Assembly (NCBI RefSeq): GCF_963169125.1
Contig: NC_084793.1
Location: forward strand, 44,635,578-44,699,577
Source of the DNA: Humulus lupulus
Lineage: Eukaryota; Streptophyta; Magnoliopsida; Rosales; Cannabaceae
DNA: 64,000 nt
Reading direction: 5' to 3'
Of the stretch, positions 23,501 to 34,381 are shown one piece after another. The position numbers were made by a program, and so were the translations under genes. The notes under the pieces were generated by a model that did not search any database, had not been told where the DNA came from, and saw nothing but the letters and a program-made list of their open reading frames with translations. Numbering within the stretch: position 1 is the first letter of the stretch; every line of letters begins with the position of its first letter.

Positions 23501-23665
23501 TTTAAGTTATGTTTTATTTTAAAACAATGAGCTCATTTATGTATTACAAATATTATTTTTAAAGTTTTTAATAAAGTTATGAATTTTCTTATGTATGTTC
23601 TCTCCAAAGTTGTAGTTATGTCTAGTAGGTTTAATGAAAGTCTCATAGATAGTTGGGTCGTTACA
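20556..23665 (+). repeat. Tekay-type LTR A (split by a solo LTR)
   Basis: The LTR starts TGTAGAGCCCC after the purine tract gtagtaggggagaat and ends gggtcgttaca at 23665. Without the 1,178-bp insert and its duplicated GAATG it is about 1.93 kb. A TATA box (ctataaatag) lies at 21291-21300. A patch of GATATATCG palindromes is at about 20970-21111, and the conserved ttactgggcattaggctcactcc block is near 22100. The same LTR family recurs at 23666-24412 and 25841-28631. Confidence 0.8.
22212..23389 (-). mobile_element. Solo LTR of a Tat-like element, minus orientation, TSD GAATG
   Basis: The insert begins TGTTGACTGCG, ends GGGTATAACA, and is flanked by GAATG at 22207-22211 and 23390-23394. On the minus strand it starts TGTTATACCCAAA and ends with cgttggctaaaaacgcagtcaaca-type sequence, like the LTR at 55689-56483 (TGTTATACCCAG ... 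gtcaaca). A minus-strand TATA (CTATAAATAGAG) is at about 22568-22579. Short direct repeats built on cttggggtctcct lie at 23218-23330, and gtgcatggtggtag words at 22800-22870. No internal region remains, so this is the product of LTR-LTR recombination. Confidence 0.85.
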
Positions 23666-24412
23666 TAGCTAGATATGTTAGCTTCCATGGACTTTGGTTC
23701 AAGTCGGGACTTAGTTGGAAACTCATAGCAATAGTTATAAATTTTATAAGTTTAACCTATAGTTTATGAATATTAATTATAACATAAGGTTTGATTAATA
23801 TTATTGGTCCTAGGTGTATTATTTATTATAACCTAAGGTTTAGATAGAGCCAATAAGGATATGACATTTGTCATAAGCATGATTATTAAGGAATTAGAGT
23901 TTGTTATTTTATGGTTAGTTAAGAAATTTGTGGATTAGTTTGTTATTTAGATAATTAAATAGATTTTCCCATAACTTTAGAGTGTTGTAACTTCTGACCT
24001 ATTTTTGACCCAGTTATATTATGAATTTATAAAAATAGTATTTCTAAAAAGTTGTAGATAATTGAATTAACTTTCTAACGGTATAAATATGGTCTAAATC
24101 GGAATCTCACAGCTCTAGTTATGCTAATTTTAATACAAGTGAGTTTTTAGTTACGAGATTTATGAAGTTAGAATTTAGGATTCTATTTTTTTATTTACTT
24201 TTAATTTTTAAAACAAGTTTTGACTCCTTAGGCCTACCTCTGAATGATTTGACCGAGTCCTAAGCCTTTGACTGAAGAATATTCAAATATTTTCAATTAA
24301 ATTCATTATTTTTATTCAAAGCCAAAAAGAATATTTTTATTCCTAGAACTCTATAAATAGGACTTAGAACCCAGCCCTTCTCCTCACTCTTCAACTGTGA
24401 TCAGACTCCAAG
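23666..24412 (+). repeat. Tekay-type LTR B, 5' copy, truncated
   Basis: This is homologous to the first half of LTR A (ggacttagttggaaactca, aacctaaggtttagat, TATA ctataaatag at 24351-24360). It lacks the first few dozen bases and stops abruptly at tgatcagactccaag, where it is joined to pol sequence. It directly abuts the end of LTR A. Confidence 0.75.
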
Positions 24413-25790
24413 CTGGAATAGAAAAGCCGCTACAGCAGGAAATGATCAATGCTGGAATAGAAGTAGTCATTGGTAACCTGACTAACTTGTCCATCCAGTC
24501 AAGCATGTTAGAAGATATACGGATTGGGCAAGGACATGATGACACATTAGTAGCACATATGGATGTAGTTAGAGAAAGGAAGGCCACAGATTTCCCAATA
24601 TCTAGTTAGGGGTTATTAAGATACAAGGATCGCGTATGCGTGCCAAATGATCAAGGGATTAAGATGAAGACTTTAGAAGAAGCGCAAAATACCCCATACT
24701 TAGTTCACCCAGGGTCGACCAAGATGACTCACGACCTTAAAGTGTTATATTTGTGGCCAGGAATGAAGAAAGATATAGCGGAGTATATGTCTAAATGCTT
24801 GGTATGCCAGCAAGTGAAAGCAAAACATCAGCGACATGCAGGCTTATTGCAACCACTTAGCATTCCAGAATGGAAATGGGATGATATAACCATTTCGAGA
24901 CGGGTTTGCCACGAACAAGTAAGCAGCATGATTCGGCTTGGATAGTAATAGATAAATTAACCAAGTCAGTTCATTTCCTATCTGTTAAGACTTCGTACAA
25001 AGCAGATCAATATGCAGATGTTTAAGTCCAAGAAAGAGTACGACTGCATAGAATCTCTAAGACAATAGTACTCGATAGAGGATCGGTGTTTACATCGAGA
25101 TCTTGGAGTAAGTATTTACCGCTGATAGAATTCTCCTACAAGAATAGCTACCAGTCAACAATCAAGATGGCACCCTACAAGCTACTTTATGGAAGAAGGG
25201 TCGATCGCCGTTGCATTAGGACAAAGTAGGAGAAAGGAAACTACTTGGACTCAAAGCTGTTAGAGGAGCTCAGGATGTAGTAGCACTGATTAGAAAGCGT
25301 ACGCTCGCTGCTCAAAGCCGTTAGAAAAGTTATGCGGATGCCAAGCGGCGTGATGTGGAATTCAAAGTCGGAGATCAAGTCTTATTAAGGATATCTCCTA
25401 TGAAAGGTGTGAAGCAGTTCGAGAAGAAAGGCAAGCTTAGTCCCAGGTTTATAGTTCCTTTTGAGATATTGGACAAAGTGGGAGCAGTTACATATAGATT
25501 AGCCCTACCGCCAGCTCTAGCAGATAGTCACAATGTGTTCCACATCTCAATGCTGCGTAGATATATGTCAGACCCATCTCACGTCCTCAAATATGATATA
25601 TGATAGCACTCCAGAAAGACTTTATTACGAGGAATGACCGGCTAGCATCTTATATAGAATGATGAAAGAATTACGGTCTAAGAGTTTTCCGATAGTCAAG
25701 GTCCTATGGAGTAATAGTTCTGAACGGGAGGCAACGTGAGAGTTGGAGGAAGACATGTTAACCCGGTATCTGGAATTGTTTGATAAGTAA
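24413..25790 (+). pseudogene. pol: Tekay-type chromovirus B: internally deleted integrase and chromodomain
   Basis: It begins in the segment between RNase H and integrase. The integrase zinc finger is visible (HPGSTKM ... YLWPGMKKDI ... CLVCQQVK), then PEWKWDDIT near the first catalytic Asp. The core is frameshifted near 24900. DRGSVFTSRSW carries the second Asp and is joined straight to KYLPLIEFSY, so the stretch with the catalytic Glu is missing. The C-terminal domain (FKVGDQVLLRISPMKG) and a degraded chromodomain follow, ending at 25790. Gag, protease and RT are absent. The element is dead. Confidence 0.82.
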
Positions 25791-25890
25791 ATTTCAAGGA
25801 CGAAATTCTTTTTAGTAGTAGCGGTAGTAGCAGTAGTAGTGGTTCAAGTCGGGACTTAGTTGGAAACTCATAACAATAGTTATGAATTTT

Positions 25891-26906
25891 ATAACCTAAC
25901 CTATAGTTTAAGAGTATTAATTGCTGGTCCTAGATGTATTATTTATTATAACCTAAGGTTTAGATGAAGCCAATAAGAATATGACACTTGTCATAAGCAT
26001 GATTATTAGGGAATTAGAGTTTGTTATTTTATGGTTAGTTAAGAAATTTGTGGATTAGGTTGTTATTTAGATAATTAAATAGATTTTCCCGTAACTTTAA
26101 GGTACTGTAACTTTCAACCTATATTTGACCTAATTATATTATGAATTTCGAAAAATAGTATTTCTAGAAAGTTGTAGATAATTGAATTAGCTTTCTACTG
26201 GTATAAATATAGTCTAAATCGGAGTCCTACAGATCTAGCTATGTTTATTTTACTACAGATGAGTTTAGAGTTACGAGTATTAGGAAGTTAGAAGTTAGGA
26301 TTCTATTTTTTTTTTATTTTTAATTTTTAAAACAAGCTTTGACTCCTTAGACCTACCTCTGAACGATTTGACCGAGTCTTAAGCCTCTGAACGATTTTAT
26401 AACCTAACCTATAGTTTAAGAGTATTAATTGCTGGTCCTAGATGTATTATTTATTATAACCTAAGGTTTAGATGAAGCCAATAAGAATATGACACTTGTC
26501 ATAAGCATGATTATTAGGGAATTAGAGTTTGTTATTTTATGGTTAGTTAAGAAATTTGTGGATTAGGTTGTTATTTAGATAATTAAATAGATTTTCCCGT
26601 AACTTTAAGGTACTGTAACTTTCAACCTATATTTGACCTAATTATATTATGAATTTCGAAAAATAGTATTTCTAGAAAGTTGTAGATAATTGAATTAGCT
26701 TTCTACTGGTATAAATATAGTCTAAATCGGAGTCTTACAGATCTAGCTATGTTTATTTTACTACAGATGAGTTTAGAGTTACGAGTATTAGGAAGTTAGA
26801 AGTTAGGATTCTATTTTTTTTTTATTTTTAATTTTTAAAACAAGCTTTGACTCCTTAGACCTACCTCTGAACGATTTGACCGAGTCTTAAGCCTTTGATT
26901 GAAGAA
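25891..26906 (+). repeat. 508-bp tandem duplication in LTR B
   Basis: Unit 1 starts at ataacctaacctatag (25891) and unit 2 at the same word (26399). By eye the two units differ at only one or two positions (for example gagtcctacag against gagtcttacag), so the duplication is recent relative to the LTR's divergence from copy A. Confidence 0.9.
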
Positions 26907-26910
26907 TATT

Positions 26911-27336
26911 CAAATATTTTCAATTAAATTCATTATTTTTATTCAAAGCCAAAAAGAAGATTTTTATTCCTAGAACTCTATAAATAGGACTTAGAACTCA
27001 GCCCTTCTCCTCACTCTTCAGCTGTGATCAGACGCCAAGGTGCTAGTACTACCAAATATTTTCAATTAAATTCATTATTTTTATTCAAAGCCAAAAAGAA
27101 TATTTTTATTCCTAGAACTCTATAAATAGGACTTAAAACCCAGCCATTCTCCTCACTCTTCAGCTGTGATCAGACGCCAAGGTGCTAGAACTACCAAATA
27201 TTTTCAATTAAATTCATTATTTTTATTCAAAGCTAAAAAGAAGATTTTTATTCCTAGGATTCTATAAATAGGACTTAGAACCCAGCCCTTCTCCTCACTC
27301 TTTAGCTGTGATCAGACGCCAAGGTGCTAGTACTAC
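26911..27336 (+). repeat. Three tandem 142-bp units, each with a TATA box
   Basis: The word caaatattttcaattaaatt begins at 26911, 27053 and 27195. Each unit contains ctataaatag (26978, 27120, 27262), the tagaac/ggacttagaac start-site region and gatcagacgccaaggtgctag. The LTR A and 23666-24412 copies have only one such segment. Confidence 0.9.
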
Positions 27337-27740
27337 CATAGAGTGATAAACACTTGGGTTGGGAAAAAGCATTGCCATTCTTAAGCTTTATAAAATACTT
27401 GGGAAGTGAGGTTTAGTGTATTTCGGTATTGGAGTTAGACCAATCCATAAAGTCAACTAAGGTACTCCTATTCTTTAAGTCCAGTTCTTTAAAACTCTTT
27501 AGTTTTCTTTAGTTCCTTTTATTCAGATCCTAACTTTCGTTATTGGTTCTTGATTAGGTTCTTGAAACTTAAGTTCTTTCTTGGTAAGTTTCTTCTTGAT
27601 GGTTTAGTTTCCATATTCATTCTTTATTCTTTAGAAATACTCACCATTTGTATTTTTGGTTTTAGGTGTGTTCCAAATCCCATCCTTGTTCTCATATCCC
27701 GGTGTTGGTAAGGAAAATAAGATAGATTTTGTGTGCTTAT

Positions 27741-27845
27741 ATGTTATGTTATGTTATGTTATGTTATGTTATGTTATGTTATGTTATGTTATGTTATGTT
27801 ATGTTATGTTATGTTATGTTATGTTATGTTATGTTATGTTATGTT
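27741..27845 (+). repeat. (ATGTT)n microsatellite, 21 units
   Basis: An uninterrupted pentanucleotide array. The corresponding place in LTR A (about 21780-21850) has only scattered atgttatg words, so the array expanded in this copy. Any reading frame through it (for example repeated YVMLC) is an artefact. Confidence 0.95.
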
Positions 27846-28631
27846 ATATGTTTATGCTATGATATGTTTTAGTTCTTGGGTATATGTTTTGTTTAGATAA
27901 CAAGCATATAATTTGTTTAGATAACAAGTCCCAATAGTATATTCCTTGGGCATATGATTTGTTTAGATGACAAGCCCCATAAATCTATATGACTTGTTTA
28001 GATAACTAGCCCTGTAGAATTATGGGCATATGATTGCCTAGCTAGCAAGCCTCAAGATGTATGATGGCCATTGTAATAGATGTTTTTATAGCCATATGTT
28101 TTATAATGTATGCTTATGATATATGATATATGTTTTAGATAGTCTTACGTTCTTTTATAGTATTTGATGTAGTCTTATGCTTATGTTTACGATGTATGTT
28201 TTGTTTTTAGTAGATTTTCCTTGCTGGGCATTAGGCTCATTCCTTTATTTTAGTGTGATGCAGGAAAATGATTATGGAAGTGGAAGGATTCTTGGTAGCA
28301 TGGCATGTGTGTTGAGGATGAATGGAATGGATGGGCTGCATGTCGATCGAGGATGACGTTTATTTTAGTCTTTTGAAATATGTCTCTTTTGTAATTTCGC
28401 ATTCAACTTTTTTTTTTTAACTTGTTTTTAATGCCATGTTTTATGTTTTGTAAATAATGGGATCCCATACCATAGTACATTTTATTTTAGATTTTTAATA
28501 AAGACATGCTATTTCTTATATTTTGGGTTTTCAATAAAGGCATGTTATTTCTTATGTTTGTATCGAAATAGTGGTTATTATGTCTTGTAGTTTTAATGGT
28601 CCAAGGTCTTAGAAATAGTTAGGTCATTACA

Positions 28632-29184
28632 TGTGTCCCCATAGGTAACCTGCAGATGAGGCTACCTCGGAAATGTACGCCATTGGTTCAGAACTGCACC
28701 GCCACTACACTGACAGATCTTGTCCCCCAAATCTTCCTCGTAGCCCATAACACCCAGACTGAAGCAACTGTTTGTTGCGAGTCTTATAATGTGATCATGT
28801 TTGGGCTGGCCCAATGGGCATTTGTTAATATATGTTTTTTATTTCAATCCTTTGTATTGAGCGTCCATTAGAGAGCAAATAATATTTACACCCTTATTGG
28901 GCCCGAATTAGCCCGACCCAAGCCCAGTGCACTGGCTTGCCTATAAATATGAATAGTGGTGCATTGAAGGGGGGATCCCAGATTTTCTCTTATAAGCAAT
29001 TACTCTGCTCAAACTTGTTGAAAACACCATTGTCAAAAGCTCTCTAAGCTCTAATACAACTGACTCGTGGACTAAGCTCATTAACGCCCCAACCACGTAA
29101 AAACCTTGCTTGCAACTTCTAAATCCTTTATTCTTAAGCTCTCTTATCTTTCATAATTCTAGTTTTCGAAAAACTCGGTAAACA
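28632..29184 (+). repeat. 5' LTR of the middle Tat element, truncated
   Basis: This matches 41522-42076 from TGTGTCCCCAT to the ggtaaaca end. By eye there are at least a dozen mismatches in the first 170 bases, so this is not a fresh insertion. A likely TATA (cctataaatatg) lies near 28940. About 400 bases present at the start of the 3' LTR are absent here. Confidence 0.85.
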
Positions 29185-29205
29185 TTTTGGTGCTTTCATT
29201 GAGAG
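29185..29205 (+). other. Putative primer binding site region
   Basis: The bases after the LTR read ttttggtgctttcattgagag. The right Tat element has the near-identical tttggtgctttcgttgagag at the same place (from 56485). The position and conservation fit a tRNA primer site, but I have not identified the tRNA. Confidence 0.6.
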
Positions 29206-29243
29206 TTTGAGAAAGCTTGAGTTGATCTCGAACATCCACAACA

Positions 29244-31430
29244 ATGGTGAACATAAGACACACCACTTTCGACCCTACTAATCAAGAACAAGGCATTGGA
29301 GAGCCACTGCCTAACCAACCTCTTCCTTAGAACCAACCTGAGGACACACCTCATCAGATGCCCTAACCTGACGAGTCGCAATACCATGAAGGTGGAGCAG
29401 ATTATGAGGAAGATTGCTATGAGGAAGAGGAGGGAAATGAGGGGGAATACCATGATCTCGAAGTTGAGGATCCACCGATCCCAAAAGAATTAGACCCCGA
29501 TCAGGAGGACCCGGAGGTGACCAAACTAAGACAACAAGTCCTGGACCAAGAAGCTAGGATTGTTGAACAAAAAGAAGCCACTCAATGGATGCAAGAAGCC
29601 CTCCTGGCCCTACAAGCTTTCATCACCGCCCAAGGGCTAGCGGCCAATCCTCCAGTTGTTCAGTCTCCAAGAACACAACCACATGCTCCGCAGGCTAGGA
29701 ATAACGTCCCCGAACATGCGAGGCCGATTCCTCCCTCGGGACAAGCTCCCGAACAGGGCCCGACTAACTCGGCCCAAGAGAAAGGGAAGGGAAAAGCAGC
29801 CAACCCCGAGGGAAAAATAAACCCCCAGAGAAAATTCCTCCCATTCAGAAAACTGGGGCCAACCCTTGGCCTCTCCCTAGGAGAGAGAAGGTGTGTCCCG
29901 GCCCAGGACGGGATCACCCGATCGATCCTCAAGGGACGTGCCCACAAGGTACCAGGCCCCAGGCTGCCCCTAGGTGAACTGGACGGGAACGGTTTTTCTG
30001 TCGAAGCGCCTCCGTGAATAAAGATCACCGAGGACGCCAACATGATGATGAGCCAAACACCCTTAGCTCAGGGGATGACATGTCCCGGGTAGACCTGCAC
30101 GACGGGCTAAACGCTCGAAAGGAACGGGCCCACAAGGAAAAGATCTGCCCCCGAGGAGGCGATTTGAGAAATAATCTCAATGACAGAAGGAACGAGAGAG
30201 TTCCCCTAGATGATGGTACGGCCAGACAATTCATGGAACAACTAGCCGCCTTAAAAAAGGTCACAGATCTCCTGGTCCGCAAGCAGGAGGGAGGAGACTC
30301 CGACTCCGAAGAAGAGGAAAAGGAGCCCTGCGCCAAGCACATCCTGGATGTGGTGCTCCCCAAAGGGTTCAAAATGTTGAATCTACCCGCCTACAGTGGG
30401 AACACCAACCCCAGAGACCATCTATCGCGCTATAATCGGTTAATGACCGTAGCCCACGTTTGCGACAACGGAAAGTGCCTCTGCTTTTTTATTACTCTCG
30501 ACAGACCTGCAGAGGAATGGTGGAAGAGGCTCAAGCCAGGATCCATCCAATCTTGGTCCGGACTGTAGTCAGTGTTCCGCAAACAATTTGTGGCCGCCAT
30601 GAGGATGGATATGAACATCAGTGCCGTCGCCAACATCAAGCAACTCCCCACAGAGACTTTGAGGGCCTACATCCAGTGTTTCATAGAGGAAGCCTCAAAA
30701 ACCAAGGTGGGCGATGGGCAGCGCCTGGTGGCCCTACAATCCGGAATACGGGCCGGGTCTCCTTTCTAGGACGACATGCATCACAGTGAGGTGGTCACCC
30801 TCGAAGAATTCGTAAGGAGGGCACAAGGCTTTATTAACTGGGAGGCCCGAATCCAGAAATTCGGATGGCAGCCGACCCCTCAGCCAAATGCCCACACCTT
30901 TCCGGGATACAGGGTATAATATCCAGCCCAGCAATATCTAACTCCCCTGATAATGCCAGGATCGGCAGCTGCGCCTGGAATGACCTTTGCCGCACCTGCG
31001 GTCTATGGCCATGCATCTTCAGGATATGCCCTGGCCCAGTCTACCCCTTTACCTGGGTACGGATTCGCGCCAGTCGAGTACAATGTTTCTCCTAGGGGGG
31101 CCCAACCGTCCCAAATGGGGGGAACTGAGGCAAGTGTGAATCCCTCCCGAGGAAAGAGATCCAGGAAGGGATAAAATCGGTCCGAACCCTCTAAGAAAGG
31201 CAAGAAGGGCTATGAGCCCCAGTATTCGGAGTACACCAACCTAGTGGATACCAGGGAAAACATATACCTAGCCACAAAAAAGACAGTTCATTACCGGAAA
31301 CCAGCCCCCATGTTCAAAGGGGGAAAGAACCCAAGGGATACAAGCAAAAAGTGTGCGTACCATAAGGAGGTGGGCCACACAACCGAAGAATGTCGGCAGC
31401 TGAAGGACGAGATCTAAAATTTGATGAAGC
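29244..31430 (+). pseudogene. gag: Middle Tat element: gag
   Basis: The likely start is the ATG at 29244 (MVNIRHTTFDPTNQEQG), followed by an acidic stretch, a Gln-rich helix (KLRQQVLDQEARIVEQKEA) and a Pro-rich linker. After a frameshift near 30000 come the retrotransposon-gag core (LPKGFKMLNLPAYSG, RPAEEWWKRL, FRKQFVAAM, LRAYIQCFIEE) and a zinc knuckle of CX2HX4HX4C form (CAYHKEVGHTTEEC, about 31353). Stops lie near 29328, 30566, 30767, 30918, 31172 and 31415; those at 30566 and 30767 replace likely Gln and Trp codons. Gag would form the capsid. Confidence 0.85.
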
Positions 31431-31755
31431 TGGGACATCTCCACTAGTGGGTCAGGATGCCCGTGGGCGTTCTGGGACTGATAGCAGTCCCTGGACAGTC
31501 CATGATCCCGGGCGCGCCTGGAGCGTACCCACCTCCCTAGGGGGATACGTGAAGGGCCTGGGAGCACAAGCCCCTCAGGGGGCCCCCGCTGTGCAGGCGC
31601 CCGGACTTGGAATGCCTTACCCTACCGGGACCGCGCCCCCGTGAGTAGATGGTCATGTAGCCACCATCTCGGGCGGGCCCCATTTAGGAGGATCATCCTA
31701 GAATGATCAAAAGCGCTACCTCAACGAACTTGACCACGACCAAGAGGTATGTGCC

Positions 31756-32391
31756 TTGGTCCAAGCACCGGCTCAACGCCCAAAGTTGATGAACCTCCCC
31801 TTCACCTTCACGGAAGATGACGCTCGCAACATTCATTTCCCGCATCATGATCCTCTGGTCATTGATGCCCATATAGCTAACAAGATGGTGTCCCGAATGT
31901 TGGTAGACGACGGGAGCTCCGTCAACATCTTGTTCAAGCCAGCCTTCATTGTAATTGGCTTTACTAAGGTAGATCTGGCCTCATGCCCAACCCAGATCTA
32001 CGGTTTCAATGGAGATTTGATAGTCCCGATGGGAAAAATCCAGTTTCCCGTAACACTAGGGAACAAGATCCAAGGCTCGTTTAAATTTTGTACATTTGTA
32101 GATGTGTACTGCCCCACCGCGTATAACATCAACTTCAGTTGGCCCACACTGGTCGACTTCGGGGCTATCGCCTCCATCCGTCACCTCTGCATGAAGTTCC
32201 CCTGCAACAATGGAGGGGTAGGACAGCCCGGGGAGATCAGAAGAGCACCCGAAAATGTTACCACGTATCTGCTAGACCCATTTACATGGTCCGCGAAGAA
32301 CCTCTTGAGGAGGAAAACCTCAATCCAGTTCTGCCTCCTCCCCCGGCAATACAGATTGTCTGGGAAGAAGACAAGCTGGACCCACGGATAG
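31756..32391 (+). pseudogene. pol: Middle Tat element: protease region
   Basis: An open stretch of 211 codons contains [18 protein letters not shown], then the aspartic-protease active site LVDDGSSVNILF (about 31900) and the flap-like YGFNGDLIVPMG. The same order appears in the right Tat element at 58965-59100, where the motif is LIDNGSSVNILY. The frame changes to that of RT around 32200. Confidence 0.82.
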
Positions 32392-33340
32392 GGGAGGACC
32401 GCATACTCGAGCCCATGGAGGAAATTGAGGTGTGCATCAGCGACACCGACCCGACCAAGGTAATTCAAGTCGGGAAGAAGCTAAGTACAGAGGCCCGGGC
32501 CGCCATCATCGCCCGGGTGAAAGAGAACCAGGATGTCCTGGCCTGGTCTCATTCAGATATGACCAGGATTGACCGCAATATCATATGCCAAGACTTAAAT
32601 ATTGACAAGGACGCGACCCCGGTCCAGCAGAAACGGAGACCCCAAGGGGTGGAAAGAGCAGAAGTTCTTAAGCTGGAAGTTGAAAAGTTATACTCGATCA
32701 ACTTTATCCGACAAGCTTTATATCCCGTGTGGCTAGCCAATCCTGTGCTGGTGCCTAAGCTGAACGGGACTTGGAGAACATGCATCGACTTCACGGATCT
32801 CAATAAAGCTTGTCCTAAAGATTGCTTCCCGCTCCCTTGGATCGATCAGATGGTGATGCAACATCCGGCTACTAAATCTTGAGCTTTATGGATGCCTATT
32901 CAGGCTACAACCAGATCTCTATGCATGTAACAGACCAGGAACATACCAGCTTCCAAACCAACAAGGGGGTGTACTTCTACGTCGTCATGCCCTTTGGACT
33001 CAAAAACGCTGGAGCCACATATCAGCGGTTGTCAATAGAATGTTCCGAGCCCAGCTAGGAAGGAACATGGAGGCCTACATCGACGATATGTTGGTCAAGT
33101 CCAAGACCTCCAGAGCACACGCTGATAATCTGGCCGAAGCCTTCGCGATCATTCGAAGGTATGGGATGAAGTTGAATCCCAAAAAATGCACCTTTGGTGT
33201 GGCATCCGGGAAGTTCCTAGGATTCATAGTAAGCTACCGGGGAATAGAGACCAATCCGGACAAAATCAAAGCACTGATTGACATGCCCTCGCCACGGAAG
33301 CACAAAGATGTTCAGAGCCTGACAGGGCGGATAGCCGCTT
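32139..33340 (+). pseudogene. pol: Middle Tat element: reverse transcriptase
   Basis: RT begins with the connector ENQDVLAWSHSDM, then LVPKLNGTWRTCIDF and DLNKACPKDCFPLP. After a frameshift near 32860-32880 it continues SFMDAYSGYNQISMH and VMPFGLKNAGATYQ. After another shift near 33030 come the catalytic YIDDMLVKS (about 33076), LNPKKCTFGV and GKFLGFIVS. All core motifs are recognisable, but three frames are used, so no intact polymerase is encoded. Confidence 0.87.
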
Positions 33341-33359
33341 TGTCTCAAAGGCCATGGAC

Positions 33360-34364
33360 AAGTGCATCCCATTCTTCAACGTCCTTTGGGGAAGTTAAAG
33401 GTTCGAATTTTCGGCTGAATGTGAAGTGGCTTTCCAAAGACTAAAAGAACATCTGGCCCGATCACCAATTCTAGTGAAACCGGTGGAGGGAGAACCGTTG
33501 TACCTCTATTTGGTCGTGACCGAACACGCCATCAGTGTCACACTAGTACAAGAACACGGGAAGGCCCAACTCCCAGTCTATTACATAAGAAAAAGGCTAT
33601 TAGGTGCATAATCACAATACCCACTTATCAAAAAGTTGATATTTTGCCTACTAATCGCATCCTGGAAGCTCAGGCCTTATTTTCAGGCCCATGCCATAAG
33701 AGTTCTGACCAACCATCCTTTGCGACAAGTGTTGCAAAAACCTGAATCATCGGGAAGGCTCTTGAAGTGGGCCATGGAACTGAGTTAGTACGACATTGCG
33801 TATGTCCCTCGAATATCAATAAAGGGACAAGCCTTGGCCGACTTCATCGTGGAATGCTCCGGGACCACCAAAGAAGACAAGCCCGCTGATCCCGCGGTAC
33901 CGTTGTGGAAGGTTTTCGTAGACGGAGCCTCGAATGAAAATGGAGCAGGGACCAGAATCATCCTAGTGTCGCCACAGGGACACCAGTTACATAACGCCTT
34001 GCGTTTCCAGTTCAAGGCTTCGAACAACGAGGCCGAGCACGAGGCCGTGTTGGTCGGACTGCACCTGGCCCAGAAGGTAGGGGTCGTAAACCTAGAGATC
34101 TATAGTGACTCCTAGTTGGTTGTCAGACAGATCTCGAGAGAATGCTAAATGAAAGGGGAAAAGATGGCAGCTTATGTGGCACAAACGCGAGAGATACTTC
34201 AAACTTTCAAGAAGCACTCCATCCGTCAGATCCCCAGGGAACAAAACGTGTTTGCGGACACATTGGAAAAACTGGCCAAAGATGTTGAGGCAAAACTCTT
34301 CGGGCTGGTCCTGATCAACATCTCCCCGCACCAAGTATTGATGCCCCCACGATCACGGCTATAG
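33360..34364 (+). pseudogene. pol: Middle Tat element: RNase H and second (archaeal-type) RNase H
   Basis: The first RNase H is reduced to AFQRLKEHLARSPILVKP, AISVTLVQEHGKAQLPVYYI and KLRPYFQAHAIRVLT. The second starts near 33906 with VFVDGASNENGAG, followed by FKASNNEAEHEAVL and IYSDS-stop-LVV, and ends with IPREQNVFADTL. This second domain, between RNase H and integrase, marks Tat elements. Stops lie near 33609, 33785, 34112 and 34145. Confidence 0.85.
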
Positions 34365-34381
34365 ACTACTCCACGTCCTGG

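Larger units (their letters stand above)
25841..28631 (+). repeat. Tekay-type LTR B, 3' copy, enlarged by internal duplications
   Basis: The LTR start and polypurine tract are replaced by a GTA/GTAG-rich run (25815-25840). Homology to LTR A begins at ggttcaagtcgggac and continues to the end aggtcattaca at 28631. The length (about 2.8 kb against 1.93 kb) is explained by a 508-bp tandem duplication, a threefold 142-bp segment and an expanded ATGTT array. The ttgctgggcattaggctcattcc block is near 28213. The next element starts at the following base. Confidence 0.8.

Noticed and set aside
23074..23530. Overlapping frames in several directions with PLGSPRTT-like repeats
   Set aside because: They come from the short cttggggtctcct repeats inside the solo LTR.
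27656..27862. Plus-strand frame with repeated YVMLC
   Set aside because: A translation of the ATGTT microsatellite.
29660..30372. Minus-strand frames of 115-127 codons opposite gag of the middle Tat element
   Set aside because: Shadows of GC-rich gag coding sequence. The plus strand has the retrotransposon-gag motifs and zinc knuckle.
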